Positions 45,237 to 56,812 of a stretch of DNA of 64,000 nucleotides are shown here, one piece after another. The notes under the pieces were generated by a model, which worked only from the letters and a program-made list of their open reading frames with translations, was not told where the DNA came from and did no database searches. This DNA is from Achromobacter anxifer. GTDB taxonomy: Bacteria; Pseudomonadota; Gammaproteobacteria; Burkholderiales; Burkholderiaceae_B. The first letter of the stretch is position 1. Each line of letters opens with the position of its first letter. The stretch spans positions 248,001 through 312,000 of the forward strand of contig NZ_CAHLAR010000007.1 in the NCBI RefSeq assembly GCF_903652925.1. Reading direction: 5' to 3'. The translations under genes and the position numbers were made by a program.

Positions 45237-48200
45237 ATGCCCCAAACCACCCCGATCGAATCCTGTCCCCCTCCCAAGGCGATCCCCATCGATGCCAGCC
45301 GCATCGGTCTGCCTTCCGCCCAGGGCCTGTACAACCCCAAGAATGAGCATGACGCCTGCGGCGTCGGTTTCGTCGCCCATATCAAGGGCAAGAAAAGCCA
45401 CGCCATCATCCAGCAGGGCCTGAAGATCCTGGAAAACCTGGATCACCGCGGCGCGGTCGGCGCGGACAAGCTGATGGGCGACGGAGCGGGCATCCTGATC
45501 CAGATCCCCGATGCGCTCTACCGCGACGAACTGAACCACCAGGGCATCGTCCTGCCGCCCCCCGGCGAGTACGGCGTGGCCATGGTGTTCCTGCCCAAGG
45601 AAACGGCCTCGCGCCTGGCCTGCGAACAGGAACTGGAACGCTCCGTGCGCGCCGAGGGCCAGGTCGTCCTGGGCTGGCGCGACGTGCCGGTGGACGTCGA
45701 CATGCCCATGTCGCCTGCCGTGCGCGCCTGCGAACCCGTGATCCGCCAGCTGTTCATCGGCCGCGGCGCCGACGTGATGGTGCCGGACGCGCTGGAGCGC
45801 AAGCTGTACGTGATCCGCAAGACCGCCAGCCACGCCATCCAGAACATGCATCTGGCGCACGGCAAGGAATACTTCGTGCCCTCGGCCTCGGTCCGCACCG
45901 TGGTCTACAAGGGCCTGCTGCTGGCCGACCAGGTCGGCCGCTACTACCGCGACCTGGCCGATACCCGCACGGTGTCTGCCCTGGCGCTGGTGCACCAACG
46001 CTTCTCGACCAACACCTTCCCCGCCTGGCCGCTGGCCCACCCGTACCGCATGATCGCCCACAACGGCGAAATCAACACGGTCAAGGGCAACTTCAACTGG
46101 CTGCGCGCACGCGAAGGCATGATGCAGTCGGCCGTGCTGGGCGACGACCTGAAGAAGCTGTACCCCATCGTCTACGAAGGCCAGTCGGACACCGCCACGT
46201 TCGACAACTGCCTGGAATTGCTGGTGAATTCGGGCTACTCGCTGGCCCACGCCATGATGATGATGATCCCGGAAGCCTGGGAACAGCACACGCAGATGGA
46301 CGAAAGCCGCCGCGCTTTCTACGAATACCACGCCGCCATGATGGAGCCGTGGGACGGCCCCGCCGCGGTCGCGTTCACCGACGGCCGCCAGATCGGCGCC
46401 ACGCTGGACCGCAACGGCCTGCGCCCGGCCCGCTATCTGGTCACCGATGACGACATGGTCATCCTGGCCTCGGAAGCCGGCACGCTGTCCATCCCTGAAA
46501 ACCGCATCATCAAGAAGTGGCGCCTGCAGCCGGGCAAGATGTTCCTGATCGACCTGGAACAGGGCCGCATCATCGACGACGCCGAGATCAAGCTGCAGCT
46601 GGCCAACAGCCGGCCGTACCGCCAGTGGATCGAACGCCTGCAGATCAAGCTGGAATCGCTGCCGGCTCCGCGCCAGGCCGCCGTCGCCACGCAGTCGCAG
46701 GTGTCGCTGCTGGACCGCCAGCAGGCCTTCGGCTGGACCCAGGAAGACTACAAGTTCATCCTGGAACCCATGGCCACGACGGGCGAGGAAGTCATCGGCT
46801 CGATGGGCAACGACGCCCCGCTGGCCGTGCTGTCCGACCGCGCCAAGCCGTTCTACAACTATTTCCGCCAACTGTTCGCGCAGGTCACGAACCCGCCGAT
46901 CGACCCCATCCGCGAACAGCTGGTGATGTCGCTGGTGTCCTTCATCGGCCCCAAGCCGAACCTGCTGGACATCAACAACGTCAACCCGCCGCTGCGCCTG
47001 GAAGTGTCGCAGCCGGTGCTGGACTTCGCCGCCATGGCGCAGATCCGCGACATCGAACAGGTCACGGGCAAGAAGTTCCGCAGCTTCGAGCTGGACATCA
47101 CCTATCCCGCCGCCTGGGGCCCCGAGGGCATCGAAGCCCGCGTGGCCGCGCTGTGCGCGCGCGCCGTGGACGCGGTGCGTAGCGGCTACAACATCCTGAT
47201 CGTGTCCGACCGCCTGGTCGACAGCGAGCGCGTGGCCATCCCCGCACTGCTGGCGACGTCCGCGGTCCACCAGCACCTGATCCGCGCCGGCCTGCGCACC
47301 AACACCGGCCTGGTGGTGGAAACCGGCTCGGCGCGCGAAGTGCACCACTTCGCGCTCTTGGGCGGCTATGGCGCCGAAGCCATCCACCCGTACCTGGCGC
47401 TGGAATCGCTGGGCAAGATGAACGACCCCGAAAAGGCGGTCAAGAACTTCATCAAGGCCATCGGCAAGGGCCTGAACAAGGTCATGTCCAAGATGGGCAT
47501 TTCGACCTACATGTCCTATACCGGCGCGCAGATCTTCGAAGCCGTGGGCCTGCAGACCGCCCTGGTGAACAAGTACTTCACCGGCACCTCCTCCAACATC
47601 GAAGGCATCGGCATCTTCCAGGTGGCCGAGGAAGCGCTGCGCCAGCACCGCGCCGCCTTCAGCACCGATCCGGTCCTGGCCAACGACCTGGACGCGGGCG
47701 GCGAATACGCCTATCGCGTGCGCGGCGAAGAGCACATGTGGACGCCGGATTCCATCGCCAAGCTGCAGCACGCCTCGCGCGCCAACAACTACCGCACGTA
47801 TAAGGAATACGCGCAGATCATCAACGACCAGAGCCGCCGCCACATGACCCTGCGCGGCCTGTTCGAGTTCCGCTTCGATCCGTCGCGCGCGATTCCGCTG
47901 GACGACGTCGAGTCCGCCAAGGACATCGTCAAGCGCTTCGCCACCGGCGCCATGTCGCTGGGCTCGATCTCCACCGAGGCGCACTCGGTGCTGGCCGTGG
48001 CCATGAACCGCATCGGCGGCAAGTCCAACACCGGCGAAGGCGGCGAGGACGAACTGCGCTACCGCGCCGAAATGCGCGAAGGCAAGAGCATCATCAAGGA
48101 CGGCGACACGCTGGCCTCGGTGCTGGGCTCGGACCGCATCGAAGCGGACGTCGAACTGAAGAAGGGCGACTCGCTGCGTTCGAAGATCAAGCAGGTGGCC

Positions 48201-49976
48201 TCGGGCCGTTTCGGCGTGACCGCCGAATACCTGTCGTCGGCCGACCAGATCCAGATCAAGATGGCGCAGGGCGCCAAGCCCGGCGAAGGCGGCCAGCTGC
48301 CCGGCCACAAGGTGTCGGAATACATCGCCAAGCTGCGCTACTCGGTGCCGGGCGTGGGCCTGATCTCGCCCCCGCCGCACCACGACATCTATTCCATCGA
48401 AGACCTGGCCCAACTGATTCACGACCTGAAGAACGTCAATTCCAAGGCATCGGTGTCGGTCAAGCTGGTGTCGGAAGTGGGCGTGGGCACGGTGGCCGCG
48501 GGCGTGGCCAAGGCCAAGGCCGACCACGTCGTGATCGCCGGCCATGACGGCGGCACGGGCGCGTCCCCGGTGTCGTCCATCAAGCATGTGGGCACGCCCT
48601 GGGAACTGGGCCTGGCCGAAACCCAGCAGACGCTGGTGCTGAACCGCCTGCGCAGCCGCATCCGCGTGCAGGCCGACGGCCAGATGAAGACCGGCCGCGA
48701 CGTCGTCATCGGCGCGCTCTTGGGCGCCGATGAATTCGGCTTCGCCACCGCGCCGCTGGTCGTGGAAGGCTGCATCATGATGCGCAAGTGCCACCTGAAC
48801 ACCTGCCCGGTGGGCGTGGCCACGCAGGACCCGGTCCTGCGCAAGAAATTCCAGGGCAAGCCCGAGCACGTCGTGAACTTCTTCTTCTTCATCGCCGAGG
48901 AAGTCCGCGAAATCATGGCCCAGCTGGGCATCCGCAAGTTCGACGACCTGATCGGCCGCGCGGACCTGCTGGACATGCGTTCGGGCGTGGAGCACTGGAA
49001 GGCCCAGGGCCTGGACTTCGCCCGCGTGTTCCATCAGACCCAGTCCGACGCCGACGTGCGCCAGACCGAAGAGCAGGACCACGGCCTGGCCGGCGCGCTG
49101 GACCACCAGCTGATCGAGCGCAGCAAGCCCGCGCTGGAACGCGGCGAGAAGGTCTCGTTCATCGTCCCCGTGCGCAACCGCAACCGCACCATCGGCGCCA
49201 TGCTTTCGGGCGCGGTGGCCGCGCGCTACGGCCATGAAGGCCTGCCGGACGACACCATCCACATCCAGTGCAACGGCACGGCTGGCCAAAGCTTCGGCGC
49301 GTTCCTGGCCCACGGCATCACGATGGACCTGGTGGGCGAAGGCAACGACTACGTCGGCAAGGGCCTGTCGGGCGGCCGCATCATCGTGCGCTCGCCCAAT
49401 GACTTCCGCGGCTTCGGCCCCGACCACATCATCGCCGGCAACACCGTGCTGTACGGCGCGCTGGCGGGCGAGGCGTTCTTCAACGGCGTGGCCGGCGAAC
49501 GCTTCGCGGTGCGCAACTCGGGCGCGGCCACCGTCGTGGAAGGCACCGGCGACCACGGCTGCGAATACATGACCGGCGGCACCGTCGTGGTGCTGGGCGC
49601 CACGGGCCGCAACTTCGCGGCCGGCATGTCCGGCGGCGTGGCCTACGTGTGGGATCCGGAACGCACGCTCAAGCAGCGCGCCAACCTGTCGATGGTCGAA
49701 CTGGAAAGCATCGTGCCGCACGCGGAACAGCTCGCCCAGAACAACATCGACGTCTGGCACAGCGCCCAGCGCGGCGGCGAACGCGAAACGGACGAAGCCA
49801 TCCTGCGCCGCCTGGTGGAAGACCACTTCCGCTACACCGGCAGCTTCCGCGCCCGCGAAATCCTGGGCGACTGGGAAGCCTCGCGCGGCAAATTCGTGAA
49901 AATCATGCCGACGGACTACCGTCGCGCATTGGGTGAAATGTGGCGTGCAGCCAACCCGCAACAACTGGCTGCGTGA
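45237..49976 (+). CDS. gltB: Glutamate synthase (NADPH) large subunit
   Basis: Encodes 1579 residues, the normal size. The glutaminase domain begins at [15 protein letters not shown] near residue 40 (the nucleophilic Cys is exposed after propeptide removal). The FMN/Fe-S synthase domain contains [38 protein letters not shown] and the cluster motif [14 protein letters not shown]; the C-terminal beta-helix has repeated G-x-x-G units. It makes glutamate from glutamine and 2-oxoglutarate. ATG at 45237 has GGAG 6 nt upstream; frames open further up are not conserved. Forms an operon with gltD (8-nt gap). Confidence 0.97.
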   Translation: MPQTTPIESCPPPKAIPIDASRIGLPSAQGLYNPKNEHDACGVGFVAHIKGKKSHAIIQQGLKILENLDHRGAVGADKLMGDGAGILIQIPDALYRDELNHQGIVLPPPGEYGVAMVFLPKETASRLACEQELERSVRAEGQVVLGWRDVPVDVDMPMSPAVRACEPVIRQLFIGRGADVMVPDALERKLYVIRKTASHAIQNMHLAHGKEYFVPSASVRTVVYKGLLLADQVGRYYRDLADTRTVSALALVHQRFSTNTFPAWPLAHPYRMIAHNGEINTVKGNFNWLRAREGMMQSAVLGDDLKKLYPIVYEGQSDTATFDNCLELLVNSGYSLAHAMMMMIPEAWEQHTQMDESRRAFYEYHAAMMEPWDGPAAVAFTDGRQIGATLDRNGLRPARYLVTDDDMVILASEAGTLSIPENRIIKKWRLQPGKMFLIDLEQGRIIDDAEIKLQLANSRPYRQWIERLQIKLESLPAPRQAAVATQSQVSLLDRQQAFGWTQEDYKFILEPMATTGEEVIGSMGNDAPLAVLSDRAKPFYNYFRQLFAQVTNPPIDPIREQLVMSLVSFIGPKPNLLDINNVNPPLRLEVSQPVLDFAAMAQIRDIEQVTGKKFRSFELDITYPAAWGPEGIEARVAALCARAVDAVRSGYNILIVSDRLVDSERVAIPALLATSAVHQHLIRAGLRTNTGLVVETGSAREVHHFALLGGYGAEAIHPYLALESLGKMNDPEKAVKNFIKAIGKGLNKVMSKMGISTYMSYTGAQIFEAVGLQTALVNKYFTGTSSNIEGIGIFQVAEEALRQHRAAFSTDPVLANDLDAGGEYAYRVRGEEHMWTPDSIAKLQHASRANNYRTYKEYAQIINDQSRRHMTLRGLFEFRFDPSRAIPLDDVESAKDIVKRFATGAMSLGSISTEAHSVLAVAMNRIGGKSNTGEGGEDELRYRAEMREGKSIIKDGDTLASVLGSDRIEADVELKKGDSLRSKIKQVASGRFGVTAEYLSSADQIQIKMAQGAKPGEGGQLPGHKVSEYIAKLRYSVPGVGLISPPPHHDIYSIEDLAQLIHDLKNVNSKASVSVKLVSEVGVGTVAAGVAKAKADHVVIAGHDGGTGASPVSSIKHVGTPWELGLAETQQTLVLNRLRSRIRVQADGQMKTGRDVVIGALLGADEFGFATAPLVVEGCIMMRKCHLNTCPVGVATQDPVLRKKFQGKPEHVVNFFFFIAEEVREIMAQLGIRKFDDLIGRADLLDMRSGVEHWKAQGLDFARVFHQTQSDADVRQTEEQDHGLAGALDHQLIERSKPALERGEKVSFIVPVRNRNRTIGAMLSGAVAARYGHEGLPDDTIHIQCNGTAGQSFGAFLAHGITMDLVGEGNDYVGKGLSGGRIIVRSPNDFRGFGPDHIIAGNTVLYGALAGEAFFNGVAGERFAVRNSGAATVVEGTGDHGCEYMTGGTVVVLGATGRNFAAGMSGGVAYVWDPERTLKQRANLSMVELESIVPHAEQLAQNNIDVWHSAQRGGERETDEAILRRLVEDHFRYTGSFRAREILGDWEASRGKFVKIMPTDYRRALGEMWRAANPQQLAA

Positions 49977-49984
49977 GGGATACC

Positions 49985-51451
49985 ATGGGAAAGATAACCG
50001 GCTTTATGGAATTTCAGCGCCTGCAGGAGGCCTCCGAGGCCCCGCAGAAGCGGCTGAAGAACTGGCGCGAATTCGTGCTGCACCTGAGCGACGACCAGGC
50101 CAAGCAGCAGGCGGCGCGCTGCATGGACTGCGGCATCCCGTTCTGCAACAACGGCTGCCCGGTCAACAACATCATCCCGGACTGGAATGACCTGGTGTAC
50201 AAGCAGGACTGGAAGCGCGCGCTGGATGTCCTGCACTCCACCAACAACTTCCCCGAGTTCACCGGCCGCATCTGCCCGGCGCCGTGTGAAGCCGCCTGTA
50301 CCTTGAACATCAACAGCGACGCTGTCGGCATCAAGTCCATCGAGCACGCCATCATCGACAAGGGTTGGGCCGAAGGCTGGGTCTCGCCGCAGGTGCCGGC
50401 GCGCAAGACCGGCAAGAAGGTTGCGGTGGTGGGCTCCGGCCCCGCCGGCATGGCATGCGCGCAGCAGCTGGCCCGCGCCGGCCACTCGGTGACGCTGTTC
50501 GAAAAGAGCGACCGCATCGGCGGCCTGCTGCGCTACGGCATCCCCGACTTCAAGCTGGAAAAGCACCAGATCGACCGCCGCATCTCGCAAATGGAAGCCG
50601 AAGGCGTGGAATTCGCGCCGTCGACCTACATCGGCAACCCCAGCGACCCCGTGGCCGACGGCCTGACGGTGCGCACGCCGGAATCGCTGCTGGCCGAGTT
50701 CGACGCGGTCGTGATGAGCGGCGGTTCGGAAACGCCGCGCGACCTGCCGGTGCCGGGCCGCGAGCTGTCGGGCGTGTATTTCGCCATGGACTTCCTGCGC
50801 CAGCAGAACAAGGCGGTGGCGGGCGACCGTCTCACCAACCAGACGCTGGCCAAGGGCAAGCACGTGGTGGTGATCGGCGGCGGCGACACGGGTTCCGACT
50901 GCGTCGGCACCAGCAACCGCCATGGCGCGGCCTCGGTCACGCAATTCGAACTGATGCCCCAGCCGCCGGAGAGCGAGAACAAGACCATGACGTGGCCGTA
51001 CTGGCCGCTGAAGATGCGCACCTCGTCCTCGCACGAGGAAGGCTGCGAGCGCGACTGGTCCGTGACCACCAAGCTGCTCCAGGGCAGCAACGGCAAGGTC
51101 GAGAAGCTGGTCGGCGCGCGCGTCGAATGGTTCAAGGACGAAGCCACCGGCCAGATGAAGATGCGCGAGGTCGAAGGCTCCGAATTCGAGATCAAGGCCG
51201 ACCTGGTGCTGCTGGCGATGGGCTTCGTGTCGCCCGTGCAGACGGTGCTGGATGCCTTCGGCGTCGATCGCGACTCGCGCGGCAACGTGCGCGCCAATAC
51301 CGACGACTACCGCACCAACGTCGAAAAGGTCTTCACCGCCGGCGACATGCGCCGCGGCCAGTCCCTGGTGGTCTGGGCCATCCGCGAAGGCCGCCAGTGC
51401 GCGCGCTCGGTGGATGCCTACCTCATGGGCAGCAGCGAACTGCCGCGCTGA
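49985..51451 (+). CDS. gltD: Glutamate synthase small subunit
   Basis: Encodes 488 residues. N-terminal [4Fe-4S] cysteines lie in [19 protein letters not shown] and [15 protein letters not shown] and NADPH Rossmann motifs are [18 protein letters not shown] and [34 protein letters not shown] is the final FAD contact. It passes electrons from NADPH to GltB. Ends at a strong terminator. Confidence 0.97.
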   Translation: MGKITGFMEFQRLQEASEAPQKRLKNWREFVLHLSDDQAKQQAARCMDCGIPFCNNGCPVNNIIPDWNDLVYKQDWKRALDVLHSTNNFPEFTGRICPAPCEAACTLNINSDAVGIKSIEHAIIDKGWAEGWVSPQVPARKTGKKVAVVGSGPAGMACAQQLARAGHSVTLFEKSDRIGGLLRYGIPDFKLEKHQIDRRISQMEAEGVEFAPSTYIGNPSDPVADGLTVRTPESLLAEFDAVVMSGGSETPRDLPVPGRELSGVYFAMDFLRQQNKAVAGDRLTNQTLAKGKHVVVIGGGDTGSDCVGTSNRHGAASVTQFELMPQPPESENKTMTWPYWPLKMRTSSSHEEGCERDWSVTTKLLQGSNGKVEKLVGARVEWFKDEATGQMKMREVEGSEFEIKADLVLLAMGFVSPVQTVLDAFGVDRDSRGNVRANTDDYRTNVEKVFTAGDMRRGQSLVVWAIREGRQCARSVDAYLMGSSELPR

Positions 51452-51469
51452 TTTCCGCCATCAGCCAGA

Positions 51470-51507
51470 TCGCCGCCGAGCGCACGCGCCGGCGGCGATT
51501 TTTTTTT
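51470..51507 (+). terminator. gltBD terminator
   Basis: Nine-bp stem tcgccgccg / cggcggcga with an 11-nt loop, then nine Ts, 19 nt after the gltD stop. Confidence 0.95.
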
Positions 51508-51586
51508 GCGCGCGCGGCTTGGGCGCACCGGGCCTGTTGCAACATAACCACTTTTCGATTGCGGTCTTTTCACGATTTGACACACA

Positions 51587-51600
51587 TCAAGCGGGCCAGA
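51587..51600 (+). promoter_or_regulatory. FNR/ANR-type box upstream of ompW
   Basis: TTGAC-ACAC-ATCAA, one base from the symmetrical consensus TTGAT-N4-ATCAA. It lies 53 bp before the ompW start codon, a position suited to activation under low oxygen. Confidence 0.7.
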
Positions 51601-51652
51601 CGCCAGGTTTGAGAACCTGTCGTCTCACCCAATGGAAAGATCGGAGAAGAGA

Positions 51653-52291
51653 ATGTTTTCGCTGAATGGGCGTATTCGCGCCACCGCCATCGCCGGCCTG
51701 ATCGCCGCCGGCACGCTCGCCGCCCCCGCGCATGCCCACGAAGCGGGCGACGTGCTGTTCAAGGTCGGCGTGACGCAGGTCCGTCCCTCGTCCAACAACG
51801 GCACCGTGCTCAACGGCAGCGTCGGACTCGACGTGAACAACAATGTGCGCCCGAGCTTCACGCTGACCTACATGGCCACGCGCAACATCGGCATCGAACT
51901 GCTGGGCGCCTGGCCCTTCCAGCATGACGTCAGCGGCAGCGGCCTGGGCAAGATCGGCTCCACCAAGCAATTGCCGCCGACGCTCAGCCTGCAATGGCAC
52001 ATCCTGCCCGACAGCATGATCCAGCCCTACATCGGCGTGGGCATCAACTACACCCACTTCTTCGACACCAAGGCGGAAGGTCCGCTCAAGGGCTCGAACC
52101 TGAAGCTGGGCGATTCCTGGGGCGTCGCGGCGCAACTGGGCGCGGACTTCAAGATCAACGAGCGCTGGTTCATGAACGCCGACATCCGCTACATCGACAT
52201 CCGCTCCAAGGTGAAGCTGGACGGCCAGCACATCGGCACCGCGCGTATCGATCCGTGGGTCGCGACCATCGGCGTCGGCTACCGCTTCTAA
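51653..52291 (+). CDS. ompW: Outer-membrane protein OmpW
   Basis: Encodes 212 residues with a signal peptide cut after APAHA (about residue 28). The mature part is an eight-stranded barrel with family motifs: GDVLFKVGVTQVRP, NIGIELLGAWPFQHDV, PPTLSLQWHI, QPYIGVGINYTHFF and a terminal YRF. OmpW channels take up small hydrophobic compounds and are linked with oxygen limitation. ATG at 51653 has GGAGA upstream. The FNR-type box fits this regulation. Confidence 0.95.
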   Translation: MFSLNGRIRATAIAGLIAAGTLAAPAHAHEAGDVLFKVGVTQVRPSSNNGTVLNGSVGLDVNNNVRPSFTLTYMATRNIGIELLGAWPFQHDVSGSGLGKIGSTKQLPPTLSLQWHILPDSMIQPYIGVGINYTHFFDTKAEGPLKGSNLKLGDSWGVAAQLGADFKINERWFMNADIRYIDIRSKVKLDGQHIGTARIDPWVATIGVGYRF

Positions 52292-52325
52292 AGCAAGCGC
52301 ACAGGCCGCGCCTGGCGCGACGGCC

Positions 52326-53198
52326 TCAGCCTTGCGGCGCCTCCAGCTTGTGCCGCAGGGCCTGCAATGCGGGCGTGTCATCATCGGCGCGCCACACCAG
52401 CTGGGTCAGGGCCCGGCCATGCGAGCCGGACAGGGCGCTGACGCGCACGGTATGTTCCGCCCCCAGCACCGCCAGCACCGAGCGCGGCACGATGGCCACG
52501 CCCGATCCCGCCGCCACGCAGGCGACGATGGCGTGATACGAGGCGAATTCCATCACCTTGCCCGGCGCGACGCCTGCCTGGTTCAGCCAGGACTCCAGGA
52601 TGCGCCGGTACGAGCAGCCCGCCGCGAACGCGATCACGCTGCGATCGCCCAGATCCTTGGGACTTTCGATCGGGTCCCAGGCCAGCGGCGAGATCAGCGC
52701 CAGCTCTTCCTTGAACGCGTCCATCGTCGCCAGGCCCTCGGCCGGGAACGGCTGCGCCACGAACGCGGCCTCGATTTCGTAATTGCGCACCTTGGCCGCC
52801 AGCGCGCCGGACGTGCCGGTCACCAGTTCGATCCGCACCTGCGGCCAGGCCGCGTGGTAGGCCGCCAGGATGGGCGGCAGGCGCGCGGCCGCCGTGCTTT
52901 CCATGGTGCCGATGCGCAGCGCGCCTTGCGGAGCGCCATCCCGCACCGCCGCCTGGGCCTCGTCGGCCAGGCGCAGCAGGCGGTCGGCGTAGGACAGCAA
53001 TACCCGGCCCTGGTCCGACAGCACCAGGCGGCGGTTCTGGCGCCGGAACAGCGGGGCGTTGAGCGAACTCTCCAGCTGCTTGAGGCGCGTCGACACATTG
53101 GACTGCACGCGGTTCAGGTGCGCCGCGGCGCGCGCCACGCCGCCCTGGTCGGCCACGGCCTTGAAGATCTGCAGCGCGTCGAGGTCCAAGTTTCTCAT
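52326..53198 (-). CDS. LysR-family transcriptional regulator
   Basis: Encodes 290 residues with an N-terminal winged HTH (LQIFKAVADQGGVARAAAHLNRVQSNVSTRLKQLE) and a periplasmic-binding-like effector domain. It is divergent from an MFS gene across 65 bp, the usual layout for a LysR protein and its target. Effector not known. Confidence 0.93.
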   Translation of the reverse strand: MRNLDLDALQIFKAVADQGGVARAAAHLNRVQSNVSTRLKQLESSLNAPLFRRQNRRLVLSDQGRVLLSYADRLLRLADEAQAAVRDGAPQGALRIGTMESTAAARLPPILAAYHAAWPQVRIELVTGTSGALAAKVRNYEIEAAFVAQPFPAEGLATMDAFKEELALISPLAWDPIESPKDLGDRSVIAFAAGCSYRRILESWLNQAGVAPGKVMEFASYHAIVACVAAGSGVAIVPRSVLAVLGAEHTVRVSALSGSHGRALTQLVWRADDDTPALQALRHKLEAPQG

Positions 53199-53263
53199 TT
53201 TGAGAACTCGCTATCTTAATAATTCATTATTCAAGATATTAGTACAGCCGTAGAGTAGGGCTC

Positions 53264-54487
53264 ATGTCAACGCCCATTTACCCTTCCATCCCCGCGCCCC
53301 GCAGCGCCGCCGCCCTGGCATGGCCAGCAGCGCTGGCGCTGGCGGCCGCCATGGGGATCGGCCGGTTCGCGTTCACGCCGGTCTGGCCCCTGATGGCGCA
53401 GGAGGCCGGCCTGTCGCTGTCCCAGGGCAGTTGGCTGGCCTCGGCGAATTACGCGGGATATCTGCTGGGCGCGCTGGCCGCCGTGGCCTGGCCCATCCGC
53501 CGGCTGCGCGGCACGCTGGCGGCCAGCCTGCTGGCGGTGGCGTTGCTGACCCTGGCCATGCCGCTCTGGCACAACGTCGCGGTCTGGTGCGCGCTGCGGC
53601 TGGCCGCCGGCTACGCCAGCGCCAGCGCCTTCATCTGCGTGGCGGCGTGGCGGGCGGTGCCGGCGGGCGATCCGCGCGACGCGCAGGCCTCCGCCGTGAC
53701 CTATGCCGGCGTGGGCGCGGGCATCGCGCTGACAGGGCTGGCCTGCCTGGCATTGATGGCGCAGGGCGCCAGCGCCGACACGACCTGGATCGCCCTGGGC
53801 GGCCTGGCGCTGGCGCTGTCCGCGATCGCCTGGCCGGGCCTGGAGCGCCAAGCGGCGCCGGTCCGTGCCCAAGCCAACGCCGCGCCCGCCGCCCCGCTAC
53901 CGGGCGGCATCCCCCGGTTGGCGCTGCATTACGGCGTCTTCGGCGTGGGCTACATCATCCCCGCCACCTTCCTGCCGGCAATGGCTAAGGAAATCATTCC
54001 AGACCCGGCCATCTTCGGCTGGGCCTGGCCGCTGTTCGGCCTGGCGGCGGCGGTGTCCTGCCTGCTGGTTCCGCGCCTGGCCCGGGGCCGCGACAGCGTG
54101 CGGGTCTGGCGCGCCGCCCAGGCCCTGATGGCGCTGGGCATGGTGGCGGTGGCGCTCTGGCACCATATCGCCGCCGTGATCCTGGCCGCCTTGCTGGTGG
54201 GCGGGACCTTCATGGTGATCACGCAAGCGGGCATGCTGGCCGCGCGGCGCCTGGCCGGCGCTTCGGCGCCGCGCGCGGCGGCGCTCATGACCGCGGCCTT
54301 CGCGGCCGGCCAGATTCTGGGACCGCTGCTGGCGTCCTGGGCGGCGCGCTGGGGCGCGGGCCTGCCGCAGGTGCTGGCGGCCAGCGCCGCGCTGCTGGCG
54401 CTATCCGCGTGGCGTTTGGGAAAGATCACGACAGATGACGATGCCGCTGGGCATAATGCGATCGGCCCGCGGGCCCGTTCACACTAA
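53264..54487 (+). CDS. YbfB/YjiJ-family MFS transporter
   Basis: Encodes 407 residues with 12 helices. The opening AMGIGRFAFTPVWPLMAQEAGLS and ANYAGYLLGALAA are diagnostic of YbfB/YjiJ proteins. Substrate unknown. Transcribed divergently from the LysR gene, which probably controls it. It precedes the Bug receptor by 25 nt and may be cotranscribed with it. Confidence 0.88.
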   Translation: MSTPIYPSIPAPRSAAALAWPAALALAAAMGIGRFAFTPVWPLMAQEAGLSLSQGSWLASANYAGYLLGALAAVAWPIRRLRGTLAASLLAVALLTLAMPLWHNVAVWCALRLAAGYASASAFICVAAWRAVPAGDPRDAQASAVTYAGVGAGIALTGLACLALMAQGASADTTWIALGGLALALSAIAWPGLERQAAPVRAQANAAPAAPLPGGIPRLALHYGVFGVGYIIPATFLPAMAKEIIPDPAIFGWAWPLFGLAAAVSCLLVPRLARGRDSVRVWRAAQALMALGMVAVALWHHIAAVILAALLVGGTFMVITQAGMLAARRLAGASAPRAAALMTAAFAAGQILGPLLASWAARWGAGLPQVLAASAALLALSAWRLGKITTDDDAAGHNAIGPRARSH

Positions 54488-54512
54488 AAAAACAAAGCCA
54501 GGAGTCATCTAT

Positions 54513-55490
54513 ATGAAATCGTTGCGTCCCCTTATTGTCGCCCTGGCGGCCACCGCCGCTTTCGGCGGCGCCGCCCAGGCCCAGGCCGCCGACTGGCCGT
54601 CCAAGCCCATCACCATGATCGTGCCCTACGCCCCGGGCGGCTTCGCCGACACCCGCGTGCGCCTGCTGGCGCGCAAGCTGGGCGACTCGCTGGGCCAGCC
54701 CATCGTGGTCGAGAACAAGGCGGGCGCGGGCGGCGTGGTCGGCACCAACCTGATCGCGCGCGCCGCGCCCGACGGCTACACCATCGGCACCGGCAACCTG
54801 GCGCCCATGGCGGTCAACCCGACGCTGATGAAGGACATGCCCTACGATCCGCAGAAAGATCTGGCCCCGGTTATCCTGATCGAGAACAGCCCGCTGGTGC
54901 TGAGCGTGAACAACGAGCTGCCCGTGAAGACGCTGGCGGACCTGATCGCGCTGGCCAAGAAGCAGCCCGGCAAGCTGTCGTTCGGCTCGTCCGGCGTGGG
55001 CGGCGCGCACCACCTGTCCGGCGAAATGTTCCGCGAACAGGCCAAGATCGACATCGTCCACGTCCCGTACAAGGGCGGCAGCCTGGCGGCGACCGACCTC
55101 ATGGGCGGGCATATCTCGATGATGTTCGAGATGGGCTATTCCGCGCTGCCCGCGATCCAGGGCGCCAAGATCCACCCCATCGCCGTCACGTCCGCCAAGC
55201 GCCTGGCCGTGCTGCCCGACGTGCCCACCATGGCCGAATCGGGCCTGCCCGGGTTCGAGTCCTATAACTGGCAGGGCATCGTCGCCCCCGCCGGCACGCC
55301 CGCGCCCATCATCGCCAAGCTCAACGCCGAGTTCAACCGCATCCTGAAGGAACAGGACGTGCAGAAGGCGATCGCCGACACCGGCAGCCAGGCCGGCGGC
55401 GGCACGCCCGAGGAATTCGGCGCCTTCATCAAGAGCGAAACCGAGAAGTGGGCGCACGTCATCAAGGCTGGCAACATCCAGCTCCAGTAA
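54513..55490 (+). CDS. Bug-family (TctC-like) periplasmic solute receptor
   Basis: Encodes 325 residues with a signal peptide (cut near AQAQAADWP). WPSKPITMIVPYAPGGFADTRVRLLA and GQPIVVENKAGAGGVVGTNLIA are the hallmark of the Bug family, which is greatly expanded in Alcaligenaceae. It binds carboxylates or related solutes. No transporter membrane genes follow, as is common for Bug genes. SD AGGAG lies about 10 nt upstream. Confidence 0.93.
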   Translation: MKSLRPLIVALAATAAFGGAAQAQAADWPSKPITMIVPYAPGGFADTRVRLLARKLGDSLGQPIVVENKAGAGGVVGTNLIARAAPDGYTIGTGNLAPMAVNPTLMKDMPYDPQKDLAPVILIENSPLVLSVNNELPVKTLADLIALAKKQPGKLSFGSSGVGGAHHLSGEMFREQAKIDIVHVPYKGGSLAATDLMGGHISMMFEMGYSALPAIQGAKIHPIAVTSAKRLAVLPDVPTMAESGLPGFESYNWQGIVAPAGTPAPIIAKLNAEFNRILKEQDVQKAIADTGSQAGGGTPEEFGAFIKSETEKWAHVIKAGNIQLQ

Positions 55491-55508
55491 CCCTCCAGGA
55501 GTACTCCC

Positions 55509-56570
55509 ATGGCTTCCCGTCTGATTGATCTGCTCAAGCTGCAGCACCCCATCGTCCAGGCCCCCATGGCCGGCGGCGCCACCACGGTGGAGCTGGTGTC
55601 CGAAGCATCGAAGGCGGGAGTCCTGGGCTCGCTCGGGGCGGCCTACATGAGCCCCGAACAGATCGAAGCGGCAGCGCGCGACATCCGGGCGCGCACGCCG
55701 CTGCCGTTCGCCATCAACCTGTTCGCGTCCGTGCCGGAAGAGCCCATGCGCGGCGACGCCGGCCGCATGCTGGCGCTGATGGCCCGCTATCACCAGCAAC
55801 TGGGCCTGACGCCTCCCGCGGCGCCCGGCCCCCAGGCCGACCCCTTGCCGGAACAGATCGAGGCCGTCCTGCGCGTGCGCCCGGCGGTTCTCAGCTTCAC
55901 CTTCGGCCGCCTGCCGGCCACGGCCATCGCGCGTTGCCGCGAACTGGGCATCCTGACCGTGGGCACGGCGACCACGGTGCGCGAAGCGGTCGCCCTCGAA
56001 CAGGACGGCGTGGACGCCGTCGTGGCGCAGGGCGCCGAGGCGGGCGGCCACCGCGGCACTTTCCTGGGCGGTTTCGAGGAATCGCTGATCGGCACCATGG
56101 CGCTCGTGCCCCAAGTGGTCGACGCAGTATCCGTCCCTGTTATTGCCTCCGGCGGCATCATGGACGGCCGCGGCATCGCCGCCGCCCTGGCCCTGGGCGC
56201 CGATCTGGCGCAAATGGGGACGGCCTTCCTGACCACCGTGGAATCCGGCATCAGCGAAGGCTACAAGGCGCTGCTGCCCGCCTCGCGCGCCGAGCAATCC
56301 CGCGTCACGCGCGCCTTTTCCGGGCGGCCGGCCCGCGGCATCGAAAACGCCTTCATGCGAGAGGCCGACGCCATCGCCGCCGACATCCTGCCGTATCCCC
56401 TGCAGAACGCGCTGACTCGGCCCATGCGCACCGCTGGCGGCAAGGCCGGCAACCTCGAGGTGCTGTCCCTTTGGGCCGGCCAGGGCGCGCCGATGGCGCG
56501 GCGCGAGACCGCCGCCGACCTGGTCCGGCGCCTGGTCCGGGAGACCGCGGCGGCACAGGCGCGCCGCTGA
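55509..56570 (+). CDS. Nitronate monooxygenase-family FMN enzyme
   Basis: Encodes 353 residues of the 2-nitropropane dioxygenase/NMO TIM-barrel: HPIVQAPMAGGATT, AVVAQGAEAGGHRGTF (with the catalytic His) and PVIASGGIMDGRGIAAALALGADLAQMGTAFL. It oxidises propionate-3-nitronate or related nitronates with FMN. AGGAG precedes the ATG. Paired with the Bug gene (18-nt gap), which may supply a substrate. Confidence 0.92.
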   Translation: MASRLIDLLKLQHPIVQAPMAGGATTVELVSEASKAGVLGSLGAAYMSPEQIEAAARDIRARTPLPFAINLFASVPEEPMRGDAGRMLALMARYHQQLGLTPPAAPGPQADPLPEQIEAVLRVRPAVLSFTFGRLPATAIARCRELGILTVGTATTVREAVALEQDGVDAVVAQGAEAGGHRGTFLGGFEESLIGTMALVPQVVDAVSVPVIASGGIMDGRGIAAALALGADLAQMGTAFLTTVESGISEGYKALLPASRAEQSRVTRAFSGRPARGIENAFMREADAIAADILPYPLQNALTRPMRTAGGKAGNLEVLSLWAGQGAPMARRETAADLVRRLVRETAAAQARR

Positions 56571-56812
56571 ACATATTGTTCCTTAAGACGAAAACACTGT
56601 TCCACGCACGGGCTATCGCATTGTGATTACAAAGCGTCGGGCTACAATGGCGCCTCGCCGCCGGGAGCCCAGGCCCTGCCTTGCCTCCGGCTTATGAGTA
56701 ACAGGGCGCTTCCCGACGCCGCCTGTCTTAGCCGCGCCGGCCCCCAGTATTGCCAGACGCGTCAATCAGACAGCAGGGCAAGCTCCGCCGCCGAAACACC
56801 CTTTCGTTGCCC

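Noticed and set aside
45207-49964. A 1585-residue frame opposite gltB
   Set aside because: Antisense shadow caused by high third-position GC; no recognisable domains and no SD.
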